Source: Eutreptiella sp. 'Long Island Sound 2002' (Eukaryota > Euglenozoa > Euglenophyceae > Eutreptiales > Eutreptiaceae). Taken from it: a stretch of DNA of 64,000 nt. A program made the position numbers and the translations under genes. Shown here in pieces: positions 38,801-52,400 of the stretch. The notes under the pieces are model-generated. The model saw only the letters and a program-made list of their open reading frames with translations, did not search any database and was not told the DNA's origin. Location: positions 7,339,913-7,403,912 of the forward strand of contig OZ038380.1 in NCBI GenBank assembly GCA_964036045.1, written 5' to 3'. Every line of letters begins with the position of its first letter. The first letter of the stretch is position 1.

Positions 38801-39200
38801 CAGTCTTGTGTGTAATAATGATTTACCACAGTCCAACCATGACTTCTGCACAAAAACTGCATGGCCAAGAGCGAGCCAGTTTTGGGGCACAGTGGCCACA
38901 ATGTGGTGCACAAACTGTGAGTGCAGCATTGCCATAAAAAACACATGGTTAGACCCCAGTTTTGTGTGCAATAATGATTTACCACAGTCGAACCATGACT
39001 TCTGCACAAAAACTGCATGACCAAGACCGAGCCAGTTTTGGGGCATAGTGGCCACAATGTGGGGCACAAACTGTGAGTGCAGCATTGCCGCAAAAAACAT
39101 ACGGTGAGGCCCCAGTTTTGTGTGTAATAATGATTTACCACAGTCCACTCATGACTTCTGCACAAAAGCTGCATGGCCAAGACCGAGCCAGTTTTGCGGC

Positions 39201-39400
39201 NNNNNNNNNNNNNNNNNNNNNNNNNNNNNNNNNNNNNNNNNNNNNNNNNNNNNNNNNNNNNNNNNNNNNNNNNNNNNNNNNNNNNNNNNNNNNNNNNNNN
39301 NNNNNNNNNNNNNNNNNNNNNNNNNNNNNNNNNNNNNNNNNNNNNNNNNNNNNNNNNNNNNNNNNNNNNNNNNNNNNNNNNNNNNNNNNNNNNNNNNNNN
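39201..39400. other. Assembly gap of exactly 200 Ns
   Basis: The left flank ends GCCAGTTTTGCGGC and the right flank begins ACAGTGGCCACAATG. Joined directly they read as one continuous monomer. The paralogous stretch at 35.4-35.9 kb aligns at offset 3,589 left of the gap and 3,789 right of it, differing by exactly the 200 Ns. The round gap size resembles scaffolding placeholders. Bases near both edges show unusual substitutions (CCACTCATG, GTAGGGCAC, GGTTTGTGCCTAAT), as expected at contig ends. Confidence 0.97.
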
Positions 39401-41064
39401 ACAGTGGCCACAATGTAGGGCACAAATAGGGAGTGCAGCATTGCCGCAAAAAACACATGGTTAGACCCCAGGTTTGTGCCTAATAATGATTTACCACAGT
39501 CCAATCATGACTTCTGCACAAAAACTGCATGGCCAAGACCGAGCCAGCTTTGGAGCATAGTGGCCACAATGTGCGGCACAAACTGTGAGTGCAGCATTGC
39601 CGCAAAAAACATACGGTGAGGCCCCAGTTTTGTGTGTAATAATGATTTACCACAGTCCAATCATGACTTCTGCACAAAAACTGCATGGCCAAGACCGTGC
39701 CAGTTTTGGGGCATAGTGGCCACAATGTGCGGCACAAACTGTGAGTGCAGCATTGCCGCCAAAAACATACGGTGAGGCCCCAGTTTTGTGTGTAATAATG
39801 ATTTACAACAGTCCAATCATGACTTCTGCACAAAAACGGCATGGCCAAGACCGAGCCAGTTTTGGGGCATAGTGGCCACAATGTGGGGCACAAACTGTGA
39901 GTGCAGCATTGCCGCAAAAAACATACGGTGAGGCCCCAGTTTTGTGTGTAATAATGATTTACCACAGTCCAATCATGACTTCTGCACAAAAACTGCATGG
40001 CCAAGACCGAGCCAGTTTTGGGGCATAGTGGCCACAATGTGCGGCACAAACTGTGAGTGCAGCATTGCCGCAAAAAAAATACGGTGAGACCCCAGTTTTG
40101 TGTGTAATAATGATTTACCACAGTCCAATCATGACTTCTGCACAAAAACTGCATGGCCAAGACCGAGGCAGTTTTGGGGCATAGTGGCCACAATGTGCGG
40201 CACAAACTGTGAGTGCAGCATTGCCGCAAAAAACACATGGTGAGTCCCCAGTCTTGTGTGTAATAATGATTTACCACAGTCCAACCATGACTTCTGCACA
40301 AAAACTGCATGGCCAAGACCGAGCCAGTTTTGGGGCACAGTGGCCACAATGTGGTGCACAAACAGTGAGTGCAGCATTGCCGCAAAAAACACACGGTTAG
40401 ACCCCAGTTTTGTGTGCAATAATGATTTACCACAGTCGAACCATGACTTCTGCACAAAAACTGCATGACCAAGACCGAGCCAGTTTTGGGGCATAGTGGC
40501 CACAATGTGGGGCACAAATAGGGAGTGCAGCATTGCCGCAAAAAACAAATGGTTAGACCCCAGTTTTGTGTGTAATAATGATTTACCACAGTCCAATCAT
40601 GACTTCTGCACAAAAACTGCATGGCCAAGACCGAGCCAGTTTTGGAGCATAGTGGCCACAATGTGCGGCACAAACTGTGAGTGCAGCATTGCCGCAAAAA
40701 ACATACGGTGAGGCCCCAGTTTTGTGTGTAATAATGATTTACCACAGTCCAATCATGACTTCTGCACAAAAACTGCATGGCCAAGACCGTGCCAGTTTTG
40801 GGGCATAGTGGCCACAATGTGCGGCACAAACTGTGAGTGCAGCATTGCCGCAAAAAACATACGGTGAGGCCCCAGTTTTGTGTGTAATAATGATTTACCA
40901 CAGTCCAATCATGACTTCTGCACAAAAACTGCATGGCCAAGACCGAGCCAGTTTTGGGGCATAGTGGCCACAATGTGGGGCACAAACTGTGAGTGCAGCA
41001 TTGCCGCAAAAAACATACGGTGAGGCCCCAGTTTTGTGTGTAATAATGATTTACCACAGTCCAA

Positions 41065-44000
41065 TCATGACTTCTGCACAAAAACTGCATGGCCAAGACC
41101 GAGCCAGTTTTGGGGCATAGTGGCCACAATGTGCGGCACAAACTGTGAGTGCAGCATTGCCGCAAAAAAAATACGGTGAGACCCCAGTTTTGTGTGTAAA
41201 AATGATTTACCACAGTCCAACCATGACTTCTGCACAAAAACTGCATGGCCAAGACCGAGCCAGTTTTGGGGCACAGTGGCCACAATGTGGTGCACAAACT
41301 GTGAATGCAGCATTGCCGCAAAATACACATGGTTAGACCCCAGTTTTGTGTGCAATAATGATTTACCACAGTCCAACTATGACTTCTGCACAAAGGCTGC
41401 ATGGCCGAGACCGAGCCAGTTTTGGGGCACAGTGGCCACAATGTGGGGCACAAACTGTGAGTGCAGCATTGTCGCAAAACACACATGGTGAGACCCCAGT
41501 TTTGTGTGTAATAATGATTTACCACAGTCCAACCATGACTTCTGCACAAAGGGTGCATGGCCAAGACCGAGCCAGTTTTGGAGCATTGTGACCACAATGT
41601 GGGGCACAAACAGTGAGTGCAGCATTGCCGCAAAAAACACATGGTGAGACCCCAGTTTTGTGTGCAATAATGATTCACCACAGTCCAATCATGACTTCTG
41701 CACAAAGGCTGCATGGCCAAGACCGAGCCAGTTTTGGGGCATAGTGGCCACAATGTGCGGCACAAAGTGTGAGTGCAGCATTGCCGCAAAAAACATACGG
41801 TGAGGCCCCAGTTTTGTGTGTAATAATGATTTACCACAGTCCAACCATGACTTCTGCACAAAAACTGCATGGCCAAGACCGAGCCAGCTTTGGGGCATAG
41901 TAGCCACAATGTGCGGCACAAACAGTGAGTGCAGCATTGCCGCAAAAAACATACGGTGAGACCCCAGTTTTGTGTGTAATAATGATTTACCACAGTCCAA
42001 CCATGACTTCTGCACAAAAACTGCATGGCCCAGACCGAGCCAGTTTTGGGGCATAGTGGCCACAATGTGGGGCACAAACAGTGAGTGCAGCATTGCCGCA
42101 AAAAACAAATGGTTAGACCCCAGTTTTGTGTGTAATAATGATTTACCACAGTCCAATCATGACTTCTGCACAAAAACTGCATGACCAAGACCGCGCCAGG
42201 TTTGGGGCATAGTGGCCACAATGTGCGGCACAAACTGTGAGTGCAGCATTGCCGCAAAAAACATTCGGTGAGACCCCAGTTTTGTGTGTAATAATGATTT
42301 ACCACAGTCCAACGATGACTTCTGCACAAAAACTGCATGGCCAAGACCGAGCCAGTTTTGGGGCATAGTGGCCACAATGTGGGGCACAAACAGTGAGTGC
42401 AGCATTGCCGCAAAAAACACATGGTTAGACCCCAGTTTTGTGTGTAATAATGATTTACCACAGTCCAATCATGACTTCTGCACAAAAACTGCATGGCCAA
42501 GACCGAGCCAGTTTTGGGGCATAGTGGCCACAATGTGCGGCACAAACTGTGAGTGCAGCATTGCCGCAAAAAACATACGGTGAGGCCCCAGTTTTGTGTG
42601 CAATAATGATTTACCACAGTCCAATCATGACTTCTGCACAAAAATTGCATGGCCAAGACCGAGCCAGTTTTGGAGCATAGTGGCCACAATGTGGGGCACA
42701 AACTGTGAGTGCAGCATTGCCGCAAAAAACATACGGTGAGGCCCCAGTTTTGTGTGTAATAATGATTTACCACAGTCCAATCATGACTTCTGCACAAAAA
42801 CTGCATCGCCAAGACCGAGCCAGTTTTGGGGCATAGTGGCCACAATGTGCGGCACAAACTGTGAGTGCAGCATTGCCGCAAAAAAAATACGGTGAGACCC
42901 CAGTTTTGTGTGTAATAATGATTTACCACAGTCCAACCATGACTTCTGCACAAAAACTGCATGGCCAAGACCGAGCCAGTTTTGGGGCACAGTGGCCACA
43001 ATGTGGGGCACAAACAGTGAGTGCAGCATTGCCGCAAAAAGCACGTGGTGAGACCCCAGTTTTGTGTGTAATAATGATTTACCACAGTCCAACCATGACT
43101 TCTGCACAAAAACTGCATGACCAAGACCGAGCCAGTTTTGGGGCATAGTGGCCACAATGTGGGGCACAAACTGTGAGTGCAGCATTGCCGCAAAAAAGAT
43201 ACGGTGAGGCCCCAGTTTTGTGTGTAATAATGATTTACCACAGTCCAACCATGACTTCTGCACAAAAACTGCATGACCAAGACCGAGCCAGTTTTGGGGC
43301 ACAGTGGCCACAATGTGCGGCACAAATAGGGAGTGCAGCATTGCCGCAAAAAACACATGGTTAGACCCCAGTTTTGTGTGTAATAATGATTTACCACAGT
43401 CCAATCATGACTTCTGCACAAAAACTGCATGGCCAAGACCGAGCCAGTTTTGGGGCATAGTGGCCACAATGTGCGGCACAAACTGTGAGTGCAGCATTGC
43501 CGCAAAAAACATACGGTGAGGCCCCAGTTTTGTGTGTATTAATGATTTACCACAGTCCAATCATGACTTCTGCACAAAAACTGCATGGCCAAGACCGAGC
43601 CAGTTTTGGGGCATAGTGGCCACAATGTGCGGCACAAACTGTGAGTGCAGCATTGCCGCAAAAAACATACGGTGAGGCCCCAGTTTTGTGTGTAATAATG
43701 ATTTACCACAGTCCAACCATGACTTCTGCACAAAACCTGCATGGCCAAGACCGAGCCAGTTTTGGGGCATAGTGGCCACAATGTGCGGCACAAACTGTGA
43801 GTGCAGCATTGCCGCAAAAAACATACGGTGAGACCCCAGTTTTGTGTGTAATAATGATTTACCACAGTCCAACCATGACTTCTGCACAAAAACTGCATGG
43901 CCAAGACCGAGCCAGTTTTGGGGCATAGTGGCCACAATATGGGGCACAAACAGTGAGTGCAGCATTGCCGCAAAAAACACATGGTTAGACCCCAGTTTTG

Positions 44001-47000
44001 TGTGTAGTAATGATTTACCACAGTCTAATCATGACTTCTGCACAAAAACTGCATGGCCAAGACCGAGCCAGTTTTGGGGCATTGTGGCCACAATGTGCGG
44101 CACAAACTGTGAGTGCAGCATTGCCGCAAAAAACATACGATGAGGCCCCAGTTTTGTGTGTAATAATGATTTACCACAGTCCAATCATGACTTCTGCACA
44201 AAAACTGCATGGCCAAGACCGAGCCAGTTTTGGGGCATAGTGGCCACAATGTGGGGCACAAACTGTGAGTGCAGCATTGCCGCAAAAAACACATGGTTAG
44301 ACCCCAGTTTTGTGTGTAATAATGATTTACCACAGTCCAACCATGACTTCTGCACAAAAACTGCATGGCCAAGACCGAGCCAGTTTTGGGGCATAGTGGC
44401 CACAATGTGGGGCACAAACAGTGAGTGCAGCATTGCCGCAAAAAACACATGGTTAGACCCCAGTTTTGTGTGTAATAATGATTTACCACAGTCCAATCAT
44501 GACTTCTGCACAAAAACTGCATGGCCAAGACCGAGCCAGTTTTGGGGCATAGTGGCCACAATGTGCGGCACAAACTGTGAGTGCAGCATTGCCGCAAAAA
44601 ACATACGGTGAGGCCCCAGTTTTGTGTGTAATAATGATTTACCACAGTCCAATCATGACTTCTGCACAAAAACTGCATGGCCAAGACCGAGCCAGTTTTG
44701 GGGCATAGTGGCCACAATGTGGGGCACAAACTGTGAGTGCAGCATTGCCGCAAAAAACATACGGTGAGACCCCAGTTTTGTGTGTAATAATGATTTACCA
44801 CAGTCCAATCATGACTTCTGCACAAAAACTGCATGGCCAAGACCGAGCCAGTTTTGGGGCATAGTGGCCACAATGTGCGGCACAAACTGTGAGTGCAGCA
44901 TTGCCGCAAAAAAAATACGGTGAGACCCCAGTTTTGTGTGTAATAATGATTTACCACAGTCCAACCATGACTTCTGCACAAAAACTGCATGGCCAAGACC
45001 GAGCCAGTTTTGGGGCACAGTGGCCACAATGTGGTGCACAAACTGTGAATGCAGCATTGCCGCAAAATACACATGGTTAGATCCCAATTTTGTGTGCAAT
45101 AATGATTTACCACAGTCCAACTATGACTTCTGCACAAAGGCTGCATGGCCAAGACCGAGCCAGTTTTGAAGCACAGTGGCCACAATGTGGGGCACAAACT
45201 GTGAGTGCAGCATTGTCGCAAAACACACATGGTGAGACCCCAGTTTTGTGTGTAATAATGATTTACCACAGTCCAACCATGACTTCTGCACAAAGGGTGC
45301 ATGGCCAAGACCGAGCCAGTTTTGGAGCATTGTGACCACAATGTGGGGCACAAACAGTGAGTGCAGCATTGCCGCAAAAAACACATGGTGAGACCCCAGT
45401 TTTGTGTGCAATAATGATTCACCACAGTCCAATCATGACTTCTGCACAAAGGCTGCATGGCCAAGACCGAGCCAGTTTTGGGGCATAGTGGCCACAATGT
45501 GCGGCACAAACTGTGAGTGCAGCATTGCCGCAAAAAACATACGGTTAGACCCCAGTTTTGTGTGCAATAATGATTTACCACAGTCCAACCATGACTTCTG
45601 CACAAAGGCTGCATGGCCAAGACCGAGCCAGTTTTGGGGCATAGTAGCCACAATGTGCGGCACAAACAGTGAGTGCAGCATTGCCTCAAAAAACATACGG
45701 TGAGACCCCAGTTTTGTGTGTAATAATGATTTACCACAGTCCAACCATGACTTCTGCACAAAAACTGCATGGCCCAGACCGAGCCAGTTTTGGGGCATAG
45801 TGGCCACAATGTGGGGCACAAACAGTGAGTGCAGCATTGCCGCAAAAAACAAATGGTTAGACCCCAGTTTTGTGTGTAATAATGATTTACCACAGTCCAA
45901 TAATGACTTCTGCACAAAAACTGCATGGCCAAGACCGCGCCAGTTTTGGGGCACAGTGGCCACAATGTGCGGCACAAACTGTGAGTGCAGCATTGCCGCA
46001 AAAAACATACGGTGAGGCCCCAGTTTTGTGTGTAATAATGATTTACCACAGTCCAATCATGACTTCTGCACAAAAACTGCATGGCCAAGACCGAGCCAGT
46101 TTTGGGGGATAGTGGCCACAATGTGCGGCACAAACTGTGAGTGCAGCATTGCCGCAAAAAACATACGGTGAGGCCCCAGTTTTGTGTGTAATAATGATTT
46201 ACCACAGTCCAATCATGACTTCTGCACAAAAACTGCATGGCCAAGACCGAGCCAGTTTTGGGGCATAGTGGCCACAATGTGGGGCACAAACTGTGAGTGC
46301 AGCATTGCCGCAAAAAACATTCGGTGAGACCCCAGTTTTGTGTGTAATAATGATTTACCACAGTCCAACCATGACTTCTGCACAAAAACTGCATGGCCAA
46401 GACCGAGCCAGTTTTGGGGCATAGTGGCCACAATGTGGGGCACAAACAGTGAGTGCAGCATTGCCGCAAAAAACACATGGTTAGACCCCAGTTTTGTGTG
46501 TAATAATGATTTACCACAGTCCAATCATGACTTCTGCACAAAAACTGCATGGCCAAGACCGAGCCAGTTTTGGGGCATAGTGGCCACAATGTGCGGCACA
46601 AACTGTGAGTGCAGCATTGCCGCAAAAAACATACGGTGAGGCCCCAGTTTTGTGTGTAATAATGATTTACCACAGTCCAACCATGACTTCTGCACAAAAA
46701 CTGCATGGCCAAGACCGAGCCAGTTTTGGGGCATAGTGGCCACAATGTGGGGCACAAACTGTGAGTGCAGCATTGCCGCAAAAAACATACGGTGAGACCC
46801 CAGTTTTGTGTGTAATAATGATTTACCACAGTCCAATCATGACTTCTGCACAAAAACTGCATGGCCAAGACCGAGCCAGTTTTGGGGCATAGTGGCCACA
46901 ATGTGCGGCACAAACTGTGAGTGCAGCATTGCCGCAAAAAAAATACGGTGAGACCCCAGTTTTGTGTGTAATAATGATTTACCACAGTCCAACCATGACT

Positions 47001-50000
47001 TCTGCACAAAAACTGCATGGCCAAGACCGAGCCAGTTTTGGGGCACAGTGGCCACAATGTGGTGCACAAACTGTGAATGCAGCATTGCCGCAAAATACAC
47101 ATGGTTAGACCCCAATTTTGTGTGCAATAATGATTTACCACAGTCCAACTATGACTTCTGCACAAAGGCTGCATGGCCAAGACCGAGCCAGTTTTGGGGC
47201 ACAGTGGCCACAATGTGGGGCACAAACTGTGAGTGCAGCATTGTCGCAAAACACACATGGTGAGACCCCAGTTTTGTGTGTAATAATGATTTACCACAGT
47301 CCAACCATGACTTCTGCACAAAGGGTGCATGGCCAAGACCGAGCCAGTTTTGGAGCATTGTGACCACAATGTGGGGCACAAACAGTGAGTGCAGCATTGC
47401 CGCAAAAAACACATGGTGAGACCCCAGTTTTGTGTGCAATAATGATTCACCACAGTCCAATCATGACTTCTGCACAAAGGCTGCATGGCCAAGACCGAGC
47501 CAGTTTTGGGGCATAGTGGCCACAATGTGCGGCACAAACTGTGAGTGCAGCATTGCCGCAAAAAACATACGGTGAGGCCCCAGTTTTGTGTGTAATAATG
47601 ATTTACCACAGTCCAATCATGACTTCTGCACAAAAACTGCATGGCCAAGACCGAGCCAGTTTTGGGGCATAGTAGCCACAATGTGCGGCACAAACAGTGA
47701 GTGCAGCATTGCCGCAAAAAACATACGGTGAGACCCCAGTTTTGTGTGTAATAATGATTTACCACAGTCCAACCATGACTTCTGCACAAAAACTGCATGG
47801 CCCAGACCGAGCCAGTTTTGGGGCATAGTGGCCACAATGTGGGGCACAAACAGTGAGTGCAGCATTGCCGCAAAAAACAAATGGTTAGACCCCAGTTTTG
47901 TGTGTAATAATGATTTACCACAGTCCAATCATGACTTCTGCACAAAAACTGCATGGCCAAGACCGCGCCAGTTTTGGGGCACAGTGGCCACAATGTGCGG
48001 CACAAACTGTGAGTGCAGCATTGCCGCAAAAAACATACGGTGAGGCCCCAGTTTTGTGTGTAATAATGATTTACCACAGTCCAATCATGACTTCTGCACA
48101 AAAACTGCATGGCCAAGACCGAGCCAGTTTTGGGGCATAGTGGCCACAATGTGCGGCACAAACTGTGAGTGCAGCATTGCCGCAAAAAACATTCGGTGAG
48201 ACCCCAGTTTTGTGTGTAATAATGATTTACCACAGTCCAACCATGACTTCTGCACAAAAACTGCATGGCCAAGACCGAGCCAGTTTTGGGGCATAGTGGC
48301 CACAATGTGGGGCACAAACAGTGAGTGCAGCATTGCCGCAAAAAACACATGGTTAGACCCCAGTTTTGTGTGTAATAATGATTTACCACAGTCCAATCAT
48401 GACTTCTGCACAAAAACTGCATGGCCAAGACCGAGCCAGTTTTGGGGCATAGTGGCCACAATGTGCGGCACAAACTGTGAGTGCAGCATTGCCGCAAAAA
48501 ACATACGGTGAGGCCCCAGTTTTGTGTGCAATAATGATTTACCACTGTCGAATCATGACTTCTGCACAAAAATTGCATGGCCAAGACCGAGCCAGTTTTG
48601 GGGCATAGTGGCCACAATGTGGGGCACAAACTGTGAGTGCAGCATTGCCGCAAAAAACATACGGTGAGGCCCCAGTTTTGTGTGTAATAATGATTTACCA
48701 CAGTCCAATCATGACTTCTGCACAAAAACTGCATCGCCAAGACCGAGCCAGTTTTGGGGCATAGTGGCCACAATATGCGGCACAAACTGTGAGTGCAGCA
48801 TTGCCGCAAAAAAAATACGGTGAGACCCCAGTTTTGTGTGTAATAATGATTTACCACAGTCCAACCATGACTTCTGCACAAAAACTGCATGGCCAAGACC
48901 GAGCCAGTTTTGGGGCACAGTGGCCACAATGTGGGGCACAAACAGTGAGTGCAGCATTGCCGCAAAAAGCACGTGGTGAGACCCCAGTTTTGTGTGTAAT
49001 AATGATTTACCACAGTCCAACCATGACTTCTGCACAAAAACTGCATGACCAAGACCGAGCCAGTTTTGGGGCATAGTGGCCACAATGTGGGGCACAAACT
49101 GTGAGTGCAGCATTGCCGCAAAAAAGATACGGTGAGGCCCCAGTTTTGTGTGTAATAATGATTTACCACAGTCCAACCATGACTTCTGCACAAAAACTGC
49201 ATGACCAAGACCGAGCCAGTTTTGGGGCACAGTGGCCACAATGTGGGGCACAAATAGGGAGTGCAGCATTGCCGCAAAAAACACATGGTTAGACCCCAGT
49301 TTTGTGTGTAATAATGATTTACCACAGTCCAATCATGACTTCTGCACAAAAACTGCATGGCCAAGACCGAGCCAGTTTTGGAGCATAGTGGCCACAATGT
49401 GCGGCACAAACTGTGAGTGCAGCATTGCCGCAAAAAACATACGGTGAGGCCCCAGTTTTGTGTGTATTAATGATTTACCACAGTCCAATCATGACTTCTG
49501 CACAAAAACTGCATGGCCAAGACCGAGCCAGTTTTGGGGCATAGTGGCCACAATGTGCGGCACAAACTGTGAGTGCAGCATTGCAGCAAAAAACATACGG
49601 TGAGGCCCCAGTTTTGTGTGTAATAATGATTTACCACAGTCCAACCATGACTTCTGCACAAAAACTGCATGGCCAAGACCGAGCCAGTTTTGGGGCATAG
49701 TGGCCACAATGTGCGGCACAAACTGTGAGTGCAGCATTGCCGCAAAAAACATACGGTGAGGCTCCAGTTTTGTGTGCAATAATGATTTACCACAGTCCAA
49801 TCATGACTTCTGCACAAAAATTGCATGGCCAAGACCGAGCCAGTTTTGGGGCATAGTGGCCACAATGTGGGGCACAAACTGTGAGTGCAGCATTGCCGCA
49901 AAAAACATACGGTGAGGCCCCAGTTTTGTGTGTAATAATGATTTACCACAGTCCAATCATGACTTCTGCACAAAACCTGCATCGCCAAGACCGAGCCAGT

Positions 50001-52400
50001 TTTGGGGCATAGTGGCCACAATATGCGGCACAAACTGTGAGTGCAGCATTGCCGCAAAAAAAATACGGTGAGACCCCAGTTTTGTGTGTAATAATGATTT
50101 ACCACAGTCCAACCATGACTTCTGCACAAAAACTGCATGGCCAAGACCGAGCCAGTTTTGGGGCACAGTGGCCACAATGTGGGGCACAAACAGTGAGTGC
50201 AGCATTGCCGCAAAAAGCACGTGGTGAGACCCCAGTTTTGTGTGTAATAATGATTTACCACAGTCCAACCATGACTTCTGCACAAAAACTGCATGACCAA
50301 GACCGAGCCAGTTTTGGGGCATAGTGGCCACAATGTGGGGCACAAACTGTGAGTGCAGCATTGCCGCAAAAAAGATACGGTGAGGCCCCAGTTTTGTGTG
50401 TAATAATGATTTACCACAGTCCAACCATGACTTCTGCACAAAAACTGCATGACCAAGACCGAGCCAGTTTTGGGGCACAGTGGCCACAATGTGGGGCACA
50501 AATAGGGAGTGCAGCATTGCCGCAAAAAACACATGGTTAGACCCCAGTTTTGTGTGTAATAATGATTTACCACAGTCCAATCATGACTTCTGCACAAAAA
50601 CTGCATGGCCAAGACCGAGCCAGTTTTGGAGCATAGTGGCCACAATGTGCGGCACAAACTGTGAGTGCAGCATTGCCGCAAAAAACATACGGTGAGGCCC
50701 CAGTTTTGTGTGTATTAATGATTTACCACAGTCCAATCATGACTTCTGCACAAAAACTGCATGGCCAAGACCGAGCCAGTTTTGGGGCATAGTGGCCACA
50801 ATGTGCGGCACAAACTGTGAGTGCAGCATTGCCGCAAAAAACATACGGTGAGGCCCCAGTTTTGTGTGTAATAATGATTTACCACAGTCCAACCATGACT
50901 TCTGCACAAAAACTGCATGGCCAAGACCGAGCCAGTTTTGGGGCATAGTGGCCACAATGTGCGGCACAAACTGTGAGTGCAGCATTGCCGCAAAAAACAT
51001 ACGGTGAGACCCCAGTTTTGTGTGTAATAATGATTTACCACAGTCCAACCATGACTTCTGCACAAAGGCTGCATGGCCAAGACCGAGCCAGTTTTGGGGC
51101 ATAGTGGCCACAATATGGGGCACAAACAGTGAGTGCAGCATTGCCGCAAAAAACACATGGTTAGACCCCAGTTTTGTGTGTAGTAATGATTTACCACAGT
51201 CCAATCATGACTTCTGCACAAAAACTGCATGGCCAAGACCGAGCCAGTTTTGGGGCATTGTGGCCACAATGTGCGGCACAAACTGTGAGTGCAGCATTGC
51301 CGCAAAAAACATACGGTGAGGCCCCAGTTTTGTGTGTAATAATGATTTACCACAGTCCAATCATGACTTCTGCACAAAAACTGCATGGCCAAGACCGAGC
51401 CAGTTTTGGGGCATAGTGGCCACAATGTGGGGCACAAACTGTGAGTGCAGCATTGCCGCAAAAAACATTCGGTGAGACCCCAGTTTTGTGTGTAATAATG
51501 ATTTACCACAGTCCAACCATGACTTCTGCACAAAAACTGCATGGCCAAGACCGAGCCAGTTTTGGGGCATAGTGGCCACAATGTGGGGCACAAACAGTGA
51601 GTGCAGCATTGCCGCAAAAAACACATGGTTAGACCCCAGTTTTGTGTGTAATAATGATTTACCACAGTCCAATCATGACTTCTGCACAAAAACTGCATGG
51701 CCAAGACCGAGCCAGTTTTGGGGCATAGTGGCCACAATGTGCGGCACAAACTGTGAGTGCAGCATTGCCGCAAAAAACATACGGTGAGGCCCCAGTTTTG
51801 TGTGTAATAATGATTTACCACAGTCCAATCATGACTTCTGCACAAAAACTGCATGGCCAAGACCGAGCCAGTTTTGGGGCATAGTGGCCACAATGTGGGG
51901 CACAAACTGTGAGTGCAGCATTGCCGCAAAAAACATACGGTGAGACCCCAGTTTTGTGTGTAATAATGATTTACCACAGTCCAATCATGACTTCTGCACA
52001 AAAACTGCATCGCCAAGACCGAGCCAGTTTTGGGGCATAGTGGCCACAATGTGCGGCACAAACTGTGAGTGCAGCATTGCCGCAAAAAAACTACGGTGAG
52101 ACCCCAGTTTTGTGTGTAATAATGATTTACCACAGTCCAACCATGACTTCTGCACAAAAACTGCATGGCCAAGACCGAGCCAGTTTTGGGGCACAGTGGC
52201 CACAATGTGGGGCACAAACAGTGAGTGCAGCATTGCCGCAAAAAGCACGTGGTGAGACCCCAGTTTTGTGTGTAATAATGATTTACCACAGTCCAACCAT
52301 GACTTCTGCACAAAAACTGCATGGCCAAGACCGAGCCAGTTTTGGGGCATAGTGGCCACAATGTGGGGCACAAACTGTGAGTGCAGCATTGCCGCAAAAA
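41065..52400 (+). repeat. Long-range higher-order organisation (8, 13, 24 and 38 monomers)
   Basis: The marker GTGAATGCAG occurs at 41301, 45045 and 47073 (offsets 3,744 and 2,028: 24 and 13 monomers). The marker CTGCATCGCC occurs at 42801, 48729, 49977 and 52005 (offsets 5,928, 1,248 and 2,028: 38, 8 and 13 monomers). The stop-creating variant GTGTATTAATG ends near 43543, 49471 and 50719 with the same 5,928 and 1,248 offsets. Segments of several kilobases, not single monomers, have therefore been copied. Confidence 0.9.
48560..51050 (+). repeat. Tandem 8-monomer (1,248 bp) duplication
   Basis: About 48.56-49.80 kb matches about 49.81-51.05 kb at offset 1,248. Shared markers are CTGCATCGCC, CAATATGCGGC, AAAAGCACGTGGTG, ACTGCATGACC (twice), AAATAGGGAGTG and GTGTATTAATG. 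The copies differ by occasional substitutions such as AAAACTGC against AAACCTGC at about 49975, and GCAGCAAAA against GCCGCAAAA at about 49584. Confidence 0.85.

Larger units (their letters stand above)
28480..39200 (+). repeat. Forward array block 2 (about 69 monomers)
   Basis: Orientation returns to forward. The first monomers (about 28.66 kb) carry CCCCAGTTGTGTGTGCAATA with CCAACTATGAC, a haplotype also seen near 10.12 kb and partly near 11.04 kb. The sequence right of the inversion is therefore not a continuation of what lay left of it. The block holds a large duplicated unit up to about 33.3 kb, then changes to subfamily B. It ends at the N run. Confidence 0.94.

Noticed and set aside
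36028-39504. Minus-strand frame of 1,158 codons containing a run of unknown residues
   Set aside because: It crosses the 200-N gap. Two hundred is not a multiple of three, so two different frames of the satellite are joined artificially.
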